This document shows positions 5,586-11,383 of a DNA stretch of 14,614 nucleotides, one piece after another. The notes beneath the pieces were generated by a model that worked only from the letters and a program-made list of their open reading frames with translations, had not been told where the DNA came from and made no database searches. The DNA comes from Candidatus Saccharibacteria bacterium UBA5150 (lineage in GTDB: Bacteria > Patescibacteriota > Saccharimonadia > Saccharimonadales > UBA4665), in assembly GCA_002413795.1 (NCBI GenBank), contig DHXS01000022.1:25996-40609 (forward strand), in the 5' to 3' direction. Both the position numbers and the translations under genes were made by a program. Numbering within the stretch: the first letter of the stretch is position 1; the number at the start of each line of letters is the position of its first letter.

Positions 5586-5660
5586 TGGTTGCGGGGGCAG
5601 GACTCGAACCTGCGACCTCGTGGTTATGAGCCACGCGAGCTGCCGCTGCTCCACCCCGCG
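5586..5660 (-). tRNA. Initiator tRNA-fMet (CAU)
   Basis: A 75-nt tRNA with encoded CCA. Arms read 5' to 3' on the minus strand: acceptor CGCGGGG with 3' strand CCCCGCA, D stem GAGC/GCTC with a 7-nt loop, anticodon stem CGTGG/CCACG with loop CTCATAA, and T stem GCAGG/CCTGC. The C1-A72 mismatch and the A11-U24 pair are hallmarks of the bacterial initiator. One departure: the usual three G:C pairs next to the anticodon loop are U29:A41, G30:C40, G31:C39. The tRNA has its own promoter and terminator. Confidence 0.95.
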
Positions 5661-5674
5661 TCGGATGGGACTGT

Positions 5675-5704
5675 ATTGTAGCATAACAGAGGTGGTCGCG
5701 TCAA
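5675..5704 (-). promoter_or_regulatory. Promoter of tRNA-fMet
   Basis: TTGACG (plus-strand 5699-5704), 18-nt spacer, TACAAT (5675-5680), with an extended -10 TGC directly upstream of the hexamer. The tRNA begins 14 nt after the -10. Confidence 0.75.
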
Positions 5705-5743
5705 TCGGTACACCCTTAATACTTCTTTTTGGGTACTTCAAAA

Positions 5744-5765
5744 TATTATAGAAATTTCTATAATA
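5744..5765. repeat. Perfect 22-bp A/T-rich palindrome
   Basis: Half-site TATTATAGAAA followed by its exact inverse, with no central gap. It lies between the divIC-like gene and the tRNA-fMet promoter, about 40 bp upstream of the -35. As DNA it looks like a dimeric operator. As RNA on the minus strand it could fold and is followed by TTTTG, so it may instead end the divIC-like transcript. Confidence 0.5.
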
Positions 5766-5789
5766 ATCGGAGGTTCGTAAAAAGCTTAA

Positions 5790-6245
5790 TTAGTTGCCGG
5801 CAGGCTGGCGGTGCAGGAAAAAATCTACCCACGACTGGAGATTACGCTGGTAGGCCGGCTGTTTGGTCTTGCCGTCACTCTTGTTGGCCAGCGACGGCAG
5901 ATTAACGGTGTTGGCCAGGGCGACCTGTTGGGGCACCACGATTTCCTTCTCGCCCGGCGCCGCCAGGCCGAAGTTCTGGCGGGCCGATAATTCCAAATAT
6001 TGGTTGCTGTTAAAGTAGTCGTTTTGGAGTTTCAGGTTATCGTTCCGAAGCTGCTGGAGAGTGTTTTGGTGATTCAGATCGGTGATCTGCTTCTGCAGGC
6101 CATAGTTAGTCTGGATGGTTTTAATGCCGCTCCAGCTGATCAGCAGCACAATCACCAGAAACACCGCCTGCCCTACGAAGCGGATGTCGTTCAGGCGCCG
6201 CACGAAGGCCAGCGCTTTATCCTGATAGTCTTTTTGTATTCGCAT
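5790..6245 (-). CDS. DivIC/FtsB-family septum formation initiator
   Basis: Small bitopic division protein that in other bacteria joins the FtsL/FtsQ (DivIB) complex and helps activate septal peptidoglycan synthesis. The 151 residues show a cytoplasmic N-terminus with basic residues (1-22), one membrane span (23-40), a coiled coil (about 45-80, QKQITDLNHQNTLQQLRND), and the family's C-terminal block YLELSARQNFGLAAPGEKEI (83-102). A Lys/Gln/Pro-rich extracytoplasmic tail of about 50 residues follows. The start is ATG 6245, with no ribosome binding site; a TATAAT ends 14 nt before it, so the leader would be very short. It is flanked by two CAU tRNAs transcribed away from it on the plus side and in the same direction on the minus side. 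Confidence 0.85.
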   Translation of the reverse strand: MRIQKDYQDKALAFVRRLNDIRFVGQAVFLVIVLLISWSGIKTIQTNYGLQKQITDLNHQNTLQQLRNDNLKLQNDYFNSNQYLELSARQNFGLAAPGEKEIVVPQQVALANTVNLPSLANKSDGKTKQPAYQRNLQSWVDFFLHRQPAGN

Positions 6246-6259
6246 AAAAGCTACTTAAC

Positions 6260-6265
6260 ATTATA
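6260..6265 (-). promoter_or_regulatory. -10 hexamer for the divIC-like gene
   Basis: A perfect TATAAT on the minus strand, 14 nt before the start codon, with no good -35. The predicted 5' leader is about 7 nt. Confidence 0.45.
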
Positions 6266-6285
6266 TAACCTCGCGCTTAATCTGC

Positions 6286-6291
6286 TATATT
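6286..6291 (+). promoter_or_regulatory. Extended -10 of the second CAU tRNA
   Basis: TGC-TATATT, an extended -10, ending 9 nt before the first base of the tRNA. The -35 region is poor. Confidence 0.55.
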
Positions 6292-6300
6292 TCAAGAGCC

Positions 6301-6376
6301 GGGGGTGTAGCTCATCGGTTAGAGCAGGCGGCTCATAACCGCTTGGTAGATGGTTCGATTCCATCCACCCCCACCA
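6301..6376 (+). tRNA. tRNA with CAU anticodon (tRNA-Ile2-like, or elongator Met)
   Basis: A 76-nt tRNA with encoded CCA: acceptor GGGGGTG/CACCCCC, D stem GCTC/GAGC, anticodon stem GGCGG/CCGCT with loop CTCATAA, and T stem GATGG/CCATC. The fully paired acceptor rules out an initiator. The anticodon arm (GCAGGCGGCTCATAACCGCTTGGT region) closely resembles E. coli tRNA-Ile2, whose CAU is converted to lysidine-AU by TilS. Elongator Met cannot be excluded by eye. Confidence 0.93.
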
Positions 6377-6401
6377 TACTTTGTTATTTTTGTCACATTT
6401 G

Positions 6402-6432
6402 TTGAAAAGGGCTTGCATTGCGGGTGTACAAT
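6402..6432 (+). promoter_or_regulatory. Possible promoter of the 82-aa gene
   Basis: TTGAAA (6402-6407), a long 19-nt spacer, TACAAT (6427-6432). It lies 26 nt after the tRNA end. The spacing is at the edge of what works. Confidence 0.4.
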
Positions 6433-6496
6433 ATAAGCAAGAGCAGAAACAAAAACCTGCCTCACATAAACTTAAGTAGCGAAAGGCAAAAACAAA

Positions 6497-6745
6497 ATGG
6501 GCATCGAACAGCAGACAGCTATGCCTCCAGAAGCGGAGCCTGGCAGTAGTGTTAGTGATATCCGTCGTCGCGCCGGAGCCATAGCGGTTGCACGCATATT
6601 CCCCGAAGTGCCGGCTGAGAGTCACCATATCCTACCGCCCACTGTCATTGAAAGTCACCCGCCCATGCGGGCCAGTGAGCATGATCCGTTTATAGATGGC
6701 GCGCACCTGCCGCCCCCTGATCTCTTCGAGCGTGTAGCCGCCTAG
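6497..6745 (+). CDS. Small hypothetical protein, 82 aa
   Basis: I do not recognise this protein. It is soluble, Pro- and Ala-rich, with a short basic helix (VSDIRRRAGAIAVARIF, residues 19-35) and a Pro/His-rich second half (ESHHILPPTV, ESHPPMRASEHD, HLPPPDLFERV). There is no membrane span or signal. The start is ATG 6497, with GAAAGG about 10 nt upstream. It has its own candidate promoter between the tRNA and the gene. Low-complexity content makes the call less certain, but the promoter plus ribosome binding site favour a real gene. Confidence 0.5.
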   Translation: MGIEQQTAMPPEAEPGSSVSDIRRRAGAIAVARIFPEVPAESHHILPPTVIESHPPMRASEHDPFIDGAHLPPPDLFERVAA

Positions 6746-6758
6746 ATTAGATATCTTA

Positions 6759-6787
6759 CTGACCGCCAAGTGAAGATTCTTTATTAT
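6759..6787 (+). promoter_or_regulatory. Promoter of the 29-aa ORF
   Basis: CTGACC (6759-6764), 17-nt spacer, TATTAT (6782-6787). The predicted start near 6794 gives a leader of about 18 nt that contains AAAGGGG. Confidence 0.5.
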
Positions 6788-6811
6788 TAGGCATAGCTAA
6801 AGGGGTAAACT

Positions 6812-6901
6812 ATGTCACGATTGAGCGAAATTTTGAACGACCGCGAAGAGCACCGGGCAATCCGGCGCAAGCTGAAGTCCGACGATTTCAAGTTGGCTTA
6901 A
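6812..6901 (+). CDS. 29-residue highly charged small protein
   Basis: Sequence begins MSRLSEILNDREEHRAIRRK and ends in KLA; it should be a single charged helix. Evidence is a promoter with 17-nt spacing, a strong ribosome binding site AAAGGGG about 7 nt before ATG, and a stop codon that falls on the stop codon of the convergent dus gene (TTAA shared on both strands). Function unknown. No terminator is seen downstream. Confidence 0.45.
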   Translation: MSRLSEILNDREEHRAIRRKLKSDDFKLA

Positions 6902-7899
6902 GCCTTTATTAAGTCCGGTGTTTCGAGGAGATTGAGCAACTCCTCGGCGCTGTGGGCGGCCATTAGCCGTTCGCGAAATTCTTTGGCGCCGTCAAAACCA
7001 TTAATGTAGATTTTGCAAAACTTATTGAGGGTATGGATCGGCCGCTCGCCGTTCTGCCAGGTCTCGGCAAATAGCCGGACCTGTTTTTTGTATAGGTCTG
7101 TTCGCTGGGCGGCTGTTTGCGTTTCCCAGGGGCTATTTTCGGCGAAAACGTAGGGGTCGTGAAAAACGCCCCGCCCTATCATAATGCCGTCGAGCTGATA
7201 CTTTTTGGCCAGTTTGAGGGCCTGCTGGCGGCTCATAACGTCGCCGTTGCCAACCATTAAGGTATCGGGCGACAGTTCGTCGCGCAGTTCGCGGGCCTGG
7301 CCGATAAAATCCCAGTTAGCCGGCACTTTGCTCATTTCCTTGCGGGTTCGGCCGTGGATGGCTAGCATGTCCAGCTTTTGCTTCAGCAGGAACTCTATCC
7401 AGCCCATGTCGGGCTGGTTGTAGCCGGTGCGGGTTTTAATGCTCAGAGGCAGGCGGCCGCCGAGGCCTTTGCGGGTAGCCTCGATGATTTCGGCGGCCAG
7501 TTCGCGGTCGTTGATCAGCGCCGCGCAAGCACCGTGCTTAACCGCCGTTTTTTCCGGACAGCCCATGTTTAGGTCAACGCCGGCAAAATTAACGCCTTTA
7601 GGCAGGCCAAGTTCGCGCGCAAAAGTGCCGTCGGCCAGTTGGCGGGCCGTTTTGTAGAAGTTTTCCGGCTTAAGTCCCCAGATCTGGGCCACCAGCGGCT
7701 GTTCGAGGGGCGTGAACAGCAGCTTTTTAAGCAGTTTGGGGCGGCCGGGACTCTGCAGACCGTCTACGTTCACGAATTCGGTGAAAAACAGGTCAGGCGG
7801 CGCGCAGGCGGCCACCACGCGCCGGAACACGGTATCCGTAACGTCATCCAGCGGCGCCAACGCCAAAAACGGCCTAGGCAAGTTGCTAAATGCACTCAT
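6898..7899 (-). CDS. dus: tRNA-dihydrouridine synthase
   Basis: FMN- and NADPH-dependent enzyme that reduces uridine to dihydrouridine in the tRNA D loop. The 333 residues are the usual length, with a TIM-barrel domain and a C-terminal helical domain. Visible family motifs are LAPLDDVTDTVFRR (14-27), VDLNMGCPEKTAVKHGACAA (108-127) with the catalytic Cys114, IKTRTGY (154-160), AIHGRTRKEMSK (180-191), NGDV (218-221) and GIMIGRGVFHDPYVF (238-252). The sub-type (DusA/B/C) is not decided here. The start ATG 7899 has no ribosome binding site, and TATAAT ends 6 nt before it, so a leaderless message is likely. It also follows the 324-aa gene by 14 nt, so read-through is possible. The stop overlaps the convergent 29-aa ORF. 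Confidence 0.95.
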   Translation of the reverse strand: MSAFSNLPRPFLALAPLDDVTDTVFRRVVAACAPPDLFFTEFVNVDGLQSPGRPKLLKKLLFTPLEQPLVAQIWGLKPENFYKTARQLADGTFARELGLPKGVNFAGVDLNMGCPEKTAVKHGACAALINDRELAAEIIEATRKGLGGRLPLSIKTRTGYNQPDMGWIEFLLKQKLDMLAIHGRTRKEMSKVPANWDFIGQARELRDELSPDTLMVGNGDVMSRQQALKLAKKYQLDGIMIGRGVFHDPYVFAENSPWETQTAAQRTDLYKKQVRLFAETWQNGERPIHTLNKFCKIYINGFDGAKEFRERLMAAHSAEELLNLLETPDLIKA

Positions 7900-7905
7900 C
7901 AGCTA

Positions 7906-7911
7906 ATTATA
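7906..7911 (-). promoter_or_regulatory. -10 hexamer ending 6 nt before the dus start
   Basis: A perfect TATAAT on the minus strand, in the short gap after the 324-aa gene. Transcription should begin at or beside the ATG. The -35 is weak. Confidence 0.5.
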
Positions 7912-7913
7912 AG

Positions 7914-8888
7914 CTACTGCTTAGTAACTGACTTTTTGCGATCAACATAGACGCGATCAATGTTATGTATGGCGTGCTCAGCCTGCTGGCCGATTTCCGT
8001 AACTATACCGTGGATAGATTCGTTCACCTTTTCCCGGACGGCATCGTTATACCTTATGGCCATATGTGAGTATCTCGCTAACCACTCGCCCGGCTTATCT
8101 GAGCGGTTTATGTTAGACACGACTGCATTTAGGGTAGGTCGTATCTGGGTAGTACCGTAATTAAGCCCCTTGCAAGCTATTCTCACCATGTCCTGTATGG
8201 CCACCATCGCCGGCAGCCTAAAGGCCTCCAGGTTTTGGATCCGTTTTGGATCCGGCTCTGTTACGCTTTTATAAACCGCCGCTAGAATGGATCTTTGCTC
8301 TAAAAGCTGTGCGTCTCGCGCGTCCAGCAGCTCGTGTCGGTGGAAGAGACCGTAAATCGCGGCTTCGCCGCCCAGATCTTCCGCGCCTTCAACGTTTAGA
8401 TCATTTTTGTGTGCCAGCTCAACGTTATTGGCGATCTGGATTGCGTAATAAGCAGGATTTTTAAGTTTTTCCTTGTATATTTCCTGCGACACAGCCACCC
8501 CCGTACTGGGAGGTTGAATACCGGGGTAATCGCGCCTGTCAAGTTCAGTTTCACCACCGGTAATCACGACTACCAGCTTTTTGGGGTGTTCTCTGTAGTC
8601 ACCAATCGGAAAATATAGGCCCGGGGTTAGACTGTGGGGTTCTGCTCTCTGGAAATCCTGCCTATAGAGCCCTAGAGCTCTGTCGCGGGCCGAAGTTTCA
8701 CGCGGCGTGGTAGCAATTCTGAGACCTATCTCACCTAGATATTCGGCCATTGTGATGGCGCGTTCGGGATCAAATTTGGGTCCCTCGAGGTCTTCAAGTC
8801 GCACGACTCCGTGACCGGCATAGAGAACATCGGGAATTGATGGAGGTACTTTTAAAGTTTCTTGTGCTTCTTGAGTTGCCACGCGCAT
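7914..8888 (-). CDS. Unknown soluble protein, 324 aa
   Basis: I do not recognise this protein. It has no membrane span or signal. Visible features are a short hydrophobic beta-like strand with a glycine turn (KLVVVITGGETELDRRDYPG, about 104-123), a helical region with LFHRHELLDARDAQLLEQ, and a helical C-terminal third ending in a basic tail (DRKKSVTKQ). The balanced composition suggests a folded, possibly alpha-beta protein. The start is ATG 8888, with AAGGA close upstream. It has a good promoter of its own (8909-8937) placed directly after the upstream 193-aa gene. It is not obviously linked in function to dus, which follows by 14 nt. Confidence 0.75.
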   Translation of the reverse strand: MRVATQEAQETLKVPPSIPDVLYAGHGVVRLEDLEGPKFDPERAITMAEYLGEIGLRIATTPRETSARDRALGLYRQDFQRAEPHSLTPGLYFPIGDYREHPKKLVVVITGGETELDRRDYPGIQPPSTGVAVSQEIYKEKLKNPAYYAIQIANNVELAHKNDLNVEGAEDLGGEAAIYGLFHRHELLDARDAQLLEQRSILAAVYKSVTEPDPKRIQNLEAFRLPAMVAIQDMVRIACKGLNYGTTQIRPTLNAVVSNINRSDKPGEWLARYSHMAIRYNDAVREKVNESIHGIVTEIGQQAEHAIHNIDRVYVDRKKSVTKQ

Positions 8889-8908
8889 GTCCTTAATGAA
8901 GTGAAGCT

Positions 8909-8937
8909 ACTATACACTAACAGAGGTGATGTGGCAA
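8909..8937 (-). promoter_or_regulatory. Promoter of the 324-aa gene
   Basis: TTGCCA (plus-strand 8932-8937), 17-nt spacer, TATAGT (8909-8914). The predicted leader of about 13 nt carries AAGGA. Confidence 0.7.
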
Positions 8938-8940
8938 CCC

Positions 8941-9522
8941 CTAGATAGGGAGTCGGCGCTGTAGGGCAGTCTTTTCCTCTTGCTTGCGTATGCGAACGCG
9001 ATAATTTTGGCGATTAAGCTTGGCACGCTGTATGCCTTGACCCGGTGACTTTGAGAAGGTTTTAACAAAATGGGCTTTGTCTTCGTCAAATTTGGTTATG
9101 ACAGCGTCGTGAGGGAGTAAACCTGATTTTTCGACTTCCTCCAAGCCCCACATTTTTTGGAATAACTTATTGAGACTGCCCTGTGCTATTCGGTTATGTT
9201 CTTGCATTTCCTCAACTTTTTCTTCGTAGTCGGCTCCGTAGCGGAACTGTAAGCTTTTGCGCATCCGCGGGTTGTTGGCAATGTTTACGGCTGGCGCGGT
9301 CTGGGCAATAACGCCAATCTGGCCCAAGGCCTGCAGCAGCACTGGGCTGCGTTCATAAAGCTTCATAGCAAGGCCACCTTCGACGACCGGTACTTCGATA
9401 ATAGGGGCTGCGCCAGCTTGTTTTTCTGGAGGTAATACGGTTTCACCACGATATTCATCGGCATTGTGAGTAATAGGTGTCAGTAGAGCACCTTGTTCAG
9501 GAACTAATTTGAGTCGTGCCAT
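8941..9522 (-). CDS. Unknown protein, 193 aa, basic C-terminus
   Basis: I do not recognise this protein. It is soluble, with an N-terminal loop-rich part, a middle hydrophobic helix (LYERSPVLLQALGQIGVIAQ), an acidic helix (YEEKVEEMQEHNRIAQ), and a strongly basic end (RAKLNRQNYRVRIRKQEEK) that could bind nucleic acid. ATG 9522 is chosen over the upstream in-frame ATG at 9558. An extended -10 (TGTTATAAT) ends 7 nt before it, with TTGCCA at 17-nt spacing, so the message should be leaderless. The longer form would place its start codon inside the -35. Its stop lies 3 nt before the promoter of the 324-aa gene. Confidence 0.75.
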   Translation of the reverse strand: MARLKLVPEQGALLTPITHNADEYRGETVLPPEKQAGAAPIIEVPVVEGGLAMKLYERSPVLLQALGQIGVIAQTAPAVNIANNPRMRKSLQFRYGADYEEKVEEMQEHNRIAQGSLNKLFQKMWGLEEVEKSGLLPHDAVITKFDEDKAHFVKTFSKSPGQGIQRAKLNRQNYRVRIRKQEEKTALQRRLPI

Positions 9523-9529
9523 GCCTGTT

Positions 9530-9558
9530 ATTATAACACGCTTATGCAAACTTGGCAA
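9530..9558 (-). promoter_or_regulatory. Leaderless promoter of the 193-aa gene
   Basis: TTGCCA (plus-strand 9553-9558), 17-nt spacer, TGT-TATAAT (hexamer 9530-9535), then 7 nt to ATG. Both hexamers and the extended -10 are good. Confidence 0.75.
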
Positions 9559-9594
9559 TAATGGTTGTGGTTATTACAAGGGTTGGCCAAATAA

Positions 9595-9626
9595 AATACC
9601 CGGCCCTTTTGATGAGACCGGGTATT
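9595..9626 (-). terminator. Terminator of the 65-aa gene
   Basis: On the minus strand AATACCCGG, 14-nt loop, CCGGGTATT, then TTATTT. It is a 9-bp stem, downstream of the 65-aa gene. Confidence 0.7.
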
Positions 9627-9632
9627 AAAGTG

Positions 9633-9651
9633 GGGCCCTTATGCGGGGCCC
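9633..9651 (-). other. GGGCCC/GGGCCC hairpin right after the 65-aa gene
   Basis: Two copies of GGGCCC separated by 7 nt form a 6-bp G/C stem between the stop codon and the terminator. It may protect the 3' end or aid termination; there is no T run. Confidence 0.4.
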
Positions 9652-9657
9652 GCCGAA

Positions 9658-9855
9658 TTAACGGCTGCGCTTGACGGTCAGGAACCCGTTGCGGGGATTT
9701 TCGTTGACTTCCATACCGCTAGGAAGGTCAGTAGCCTCGGGGCGCTGGTCCTTGCTGAAGTAGTAGATAGTCTGCTTCTTGCCGCCTCGAAGAACAACGT
9801 CCTTGGAGTTTAAGTAATATGTAACACCTTTTGAGTTCGTATGCTTGTAAGCCAT
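9658..9855 (-). CDS. Small conserved-type protein, 65 aa
   Basis: Sequence begins MAYKHTNSKGVTYYLNSKDV. As I recall, similar short proteins are common in Patescibacteria genomes, but they have no assigned function. It is basic and soluble, probably a small beta-rich fold (VTYYLNSKDVVL, KQTIYYFSKD), ending in NPRNGFLTVKRSR. Start ATG 9855 has a good ribosome binding site (GGGGAG, 6 nt upstream). It is a single-gene unit: a promoter with TTGACA lies about 40 nt upstream, and two hairpins follow the stop. That strong signal set suggests high, constitutive expression. Confidence 0.8.
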   Translation of the reverse strand: MAYKHTNSKGVTYYLNSKDVVLRGGKKQTIYYFSKDQRPEATDLPSGMEVNENPRNGFLTVKRSR

Positions 9856-9893
9856 GGATGACTCCCCTCTCTTACCATTAGTAATGTATCCCT

Positions 9894-9923
9894 AACATAC
9901 TCTGTGGGCTTTTCATTTGTCAA
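9894..9923 (-). promoter_or_regulatory. Promoter of the 65-aa gene
   Basis: TTGACA (plus-strand 9918-9923), 18-nt spacer, TATGTT (9894-9899). The predicted leader is about 30 nt and contains GGGGAG. Confidence 0.7.
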
Positions 9924-10103
9924 CCCCTTAGAAAAAATCCGCGACAGTGGTAAACATAAGCTTGTAGCCCATTCAGCACTGGTGGGAGGCCAAATAACCC
10001 CTGTTAGCAAACCATAAGTGATTTTACCTTGCGCTGAAGGGAGGGCTATATTACACTGTTTCGGTAAGCATAAAAGTAATAAAGAGGTAGGGCGAGGGAA
10101 AGT

Positions 10104-10712
10104 ATGGAATTTTCTAACCGCAATGTACAGTCACAAACTGCGGCTCCTGGTGGGCAGAGCGCTCCCGGGACCACCAGCAGCAAAAAGAACAAATTAGCTC
10201 AGGGTAAGTGGGCCCGAATAGGTGTTACGGTCGCCGTTTTGGCAGTCGCCGTCTTGCTGTGCGCATCTATCGTTGCCGCGGCCTTCGGTGGCGTAAAGTC
10301 GGAGAGCAGTTATGTCGATAGCACCAAGCTTCAGGCAGTCTTCCTGAACACCGGTCAGGTTTACTTCGGTAATATTAAGTCACTCAACACCAAATATGTG
10401 CGTTTGACGAATATTTACTACCTGCAGACCTCCAACAGCGGCGGCACCGCAAGCGCCAGCAGTGCCAGCTCCAATGTCACGCTCGTCAAACTGGGTTGTG
10501 AATTGCACGAACCGCTCGATCAGATGCTCATAAACCGCGATCAGGTTACTTTCTGGGAAAACCTTGGCGACAACGGCCAGGTAGCCAAAGCGGTGGCAGC
10601 CTTCGAGAAGGCAAACCCCAGCGGCCAGAAGTGTGCCGACCAGAGCACCAGCTCCAGCACCAACAGCGTTAACAACGCCCAAAACGCCGGCAGCAGTTCG
10701 GCTAAGCCTTAG
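10104..10712 (+). CDS. Membrane-anchored extracytoplasmic protein, 202 aa
   Basis: It has the layout of a conserved Saccharibacteria-type protein of unknown role. Residues 1-36 are a Gln/Ser/Lys-rich cytoplasmic tail and 38-61 a single membrane span. Residues 72-108 form a beta-rich block (QAVFLNTGQVYFGNI, YVRLTNIYYLQ). A Ser/Ala linker (109-124) follows, then a second conserved block (126-170) with LVKLGCELHEP, NRDQVTFWENL and VAKAVAAFEK, and finally a low-complexity Ser/Asn tail. Cys132 and Cys177 could form a disulfide. The start is ATG 10104 with GAGGGAAAG upstream; a weak TATATT at 10047-10052 may be its -10. A strong terminator follows. Confidence 0.8.
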   Translation: MEFSNRNVQSQTAAPGGQSAPGTTSSKKNKLAQGKWARIGVTVAVLAVAVLLCASIVAAAFGGVKSESSYVDSTKLQAVFLNTGQVYFGNIKSLNTKYVRLTNIYYLQTSNSGGTASASSASSNVTLVKLGCELHEPLDQMLINRDQVTFWENLGDNGQVAKAVAAFEKANPSGQKCADQSTSSSTNSVNNAQNAGSSSAKP

Positions 10713-10737
10713 CTAGCAACACCAAAACAAACACCGG

Positions 10738-10770
10738 AAAGTCCCTCCCCGCGAGGGACTTTTTCTTTTT
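10738..10770 (+). terminator. Strong rho-independent terminator
   Basis: AAAGTCCCTC, loop CCCGC, GAGGGACTTT, then TTCTTTTT. It is a 10-bp stem. It separates the 202-aa gene from the convergent two-span membrane gene, whose stop codon falls in the T run. Confidence 0.92.
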
Positions 10771-11356
10771 AGCGGAATAGGCGCCGGCCGATGGCGGTGA
10801 CTATAAACAGCAGGCCGCTCAGGATGGCCACAGCCATGCTCCAGCCGGCCAGGTCGGGCGACCAGCGGGGACTGGCGAACGAGAATTTATATAGCGAATC
10901 GGGGATGGCGGCCGGCAGTTGTAGCCCCTTGCCGCCATGATCGGTGACGTACTGGGTGATACAGGGCACCCGGTTACGGCCCGAAAAATCGGTGGAGTTT
11001 TGCTTTTCGCAGTAGGCCTGGGCATCGCTGTAAACCTGCTGTTGGTTGCTGTTTTGGGCGAACTTGTCGGCATTGGCTTTAACCAGCCGGTCATAAGTGT
11101 ATTTAAGCTGGATGGGCGGGTAAACGGCGCTCTGGCCGCTGCTCAGATCGGTGTTCATGTGCCTGGTGACGTAGGCCTGCAGAGCCTTGAGGGGCGCTTG
11201 GATATCCGTACCGCTTTTATCGGCCGTATACACGGCCTCCCTCAGTTTGATCATCTGCTGGTTATTAGCCCGCAGGCCGAAAACGCATATTACGGTGGCG
11301 GTTACTGCAATTATCAGAAAGTACCAGGGTTTTATAGGGGGGTGCCTTTTGTTCAT
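10769..11356 (-). CDS. Two-span membrane protein with extracytoplasmic domain, 195 aa
   Basis: I do not recognise the family. Layout from ATG 11356: a basic N-terminus, first span at residues 11-29, an extracytoplasmic region of about 140 residues with Cys116 and Cys132 as a possible disulfide, and second span at 170-190 followed by a basic end (GRRLFR). Both ends should be cytoplasmic. The soluble region includes KLREAVYTADKSG, a helical YVTRHM segment and Gln/Asn-rich helices. The frame extends 11 codons upstream, but ATG 11356 is preferred because a -10 (TATACT) ends 10 nt before it and the longer form would cross the divergent murC-like start. Function unknown; it could act at the envelope. 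Confidence 0.75.
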   Translation of the reverse strand: MNKRHPPIKPWYFLIIAVTATVICVFGLRANNQQMIKLREAVYTADKSGTDIQAPLKALQAYVTRHMNTDLSSGQSAVYPPIQLKYTYDRLVKANADKFAQNSNQQQVYSDAQAYCEKQNSTDFSGRNRVPCITQYVTDHGGKGLQLPAAIPDSLYKFSFASPRWSPDLAGWSMAVAILSGLLFIVTAIGRRLFR

Positions 11357-11366
11357 AACTACTGGT

Positions 11367-11374
11367 AGTATATT
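11367..11374. promoter_or_regulatory. Overlapping -10 elements of a divergent gene pair
   Basis: On the minus strand TATACT (plus-strand 11367-11372) ends 10 nt before the 195-aa start. On the plus strand TATATT (11369-11374) ends 9 nt before the murC-like start. A further TATAAT (11377-11382) lies too close to the plus-strand ATG to serve it. The start codons are 27 nt apart. Confidence 0.45.
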
Positions 11375-11383
11375 ACTATAATC

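Noticed and set aside
6922..6947. CGAGGAG/CTCCTCG hairpin near the end of dus
   Set aside because: It lies inside conserved coding sequence and has no T run on either strand.
9810..10010. Minus-strand 66-aa frame overlapping the 65-aa gene promoter
   Set aside because: It spans the TTGACA promoter and the ribosome binding site of the 65-aa gene and has no protein-like pattern.
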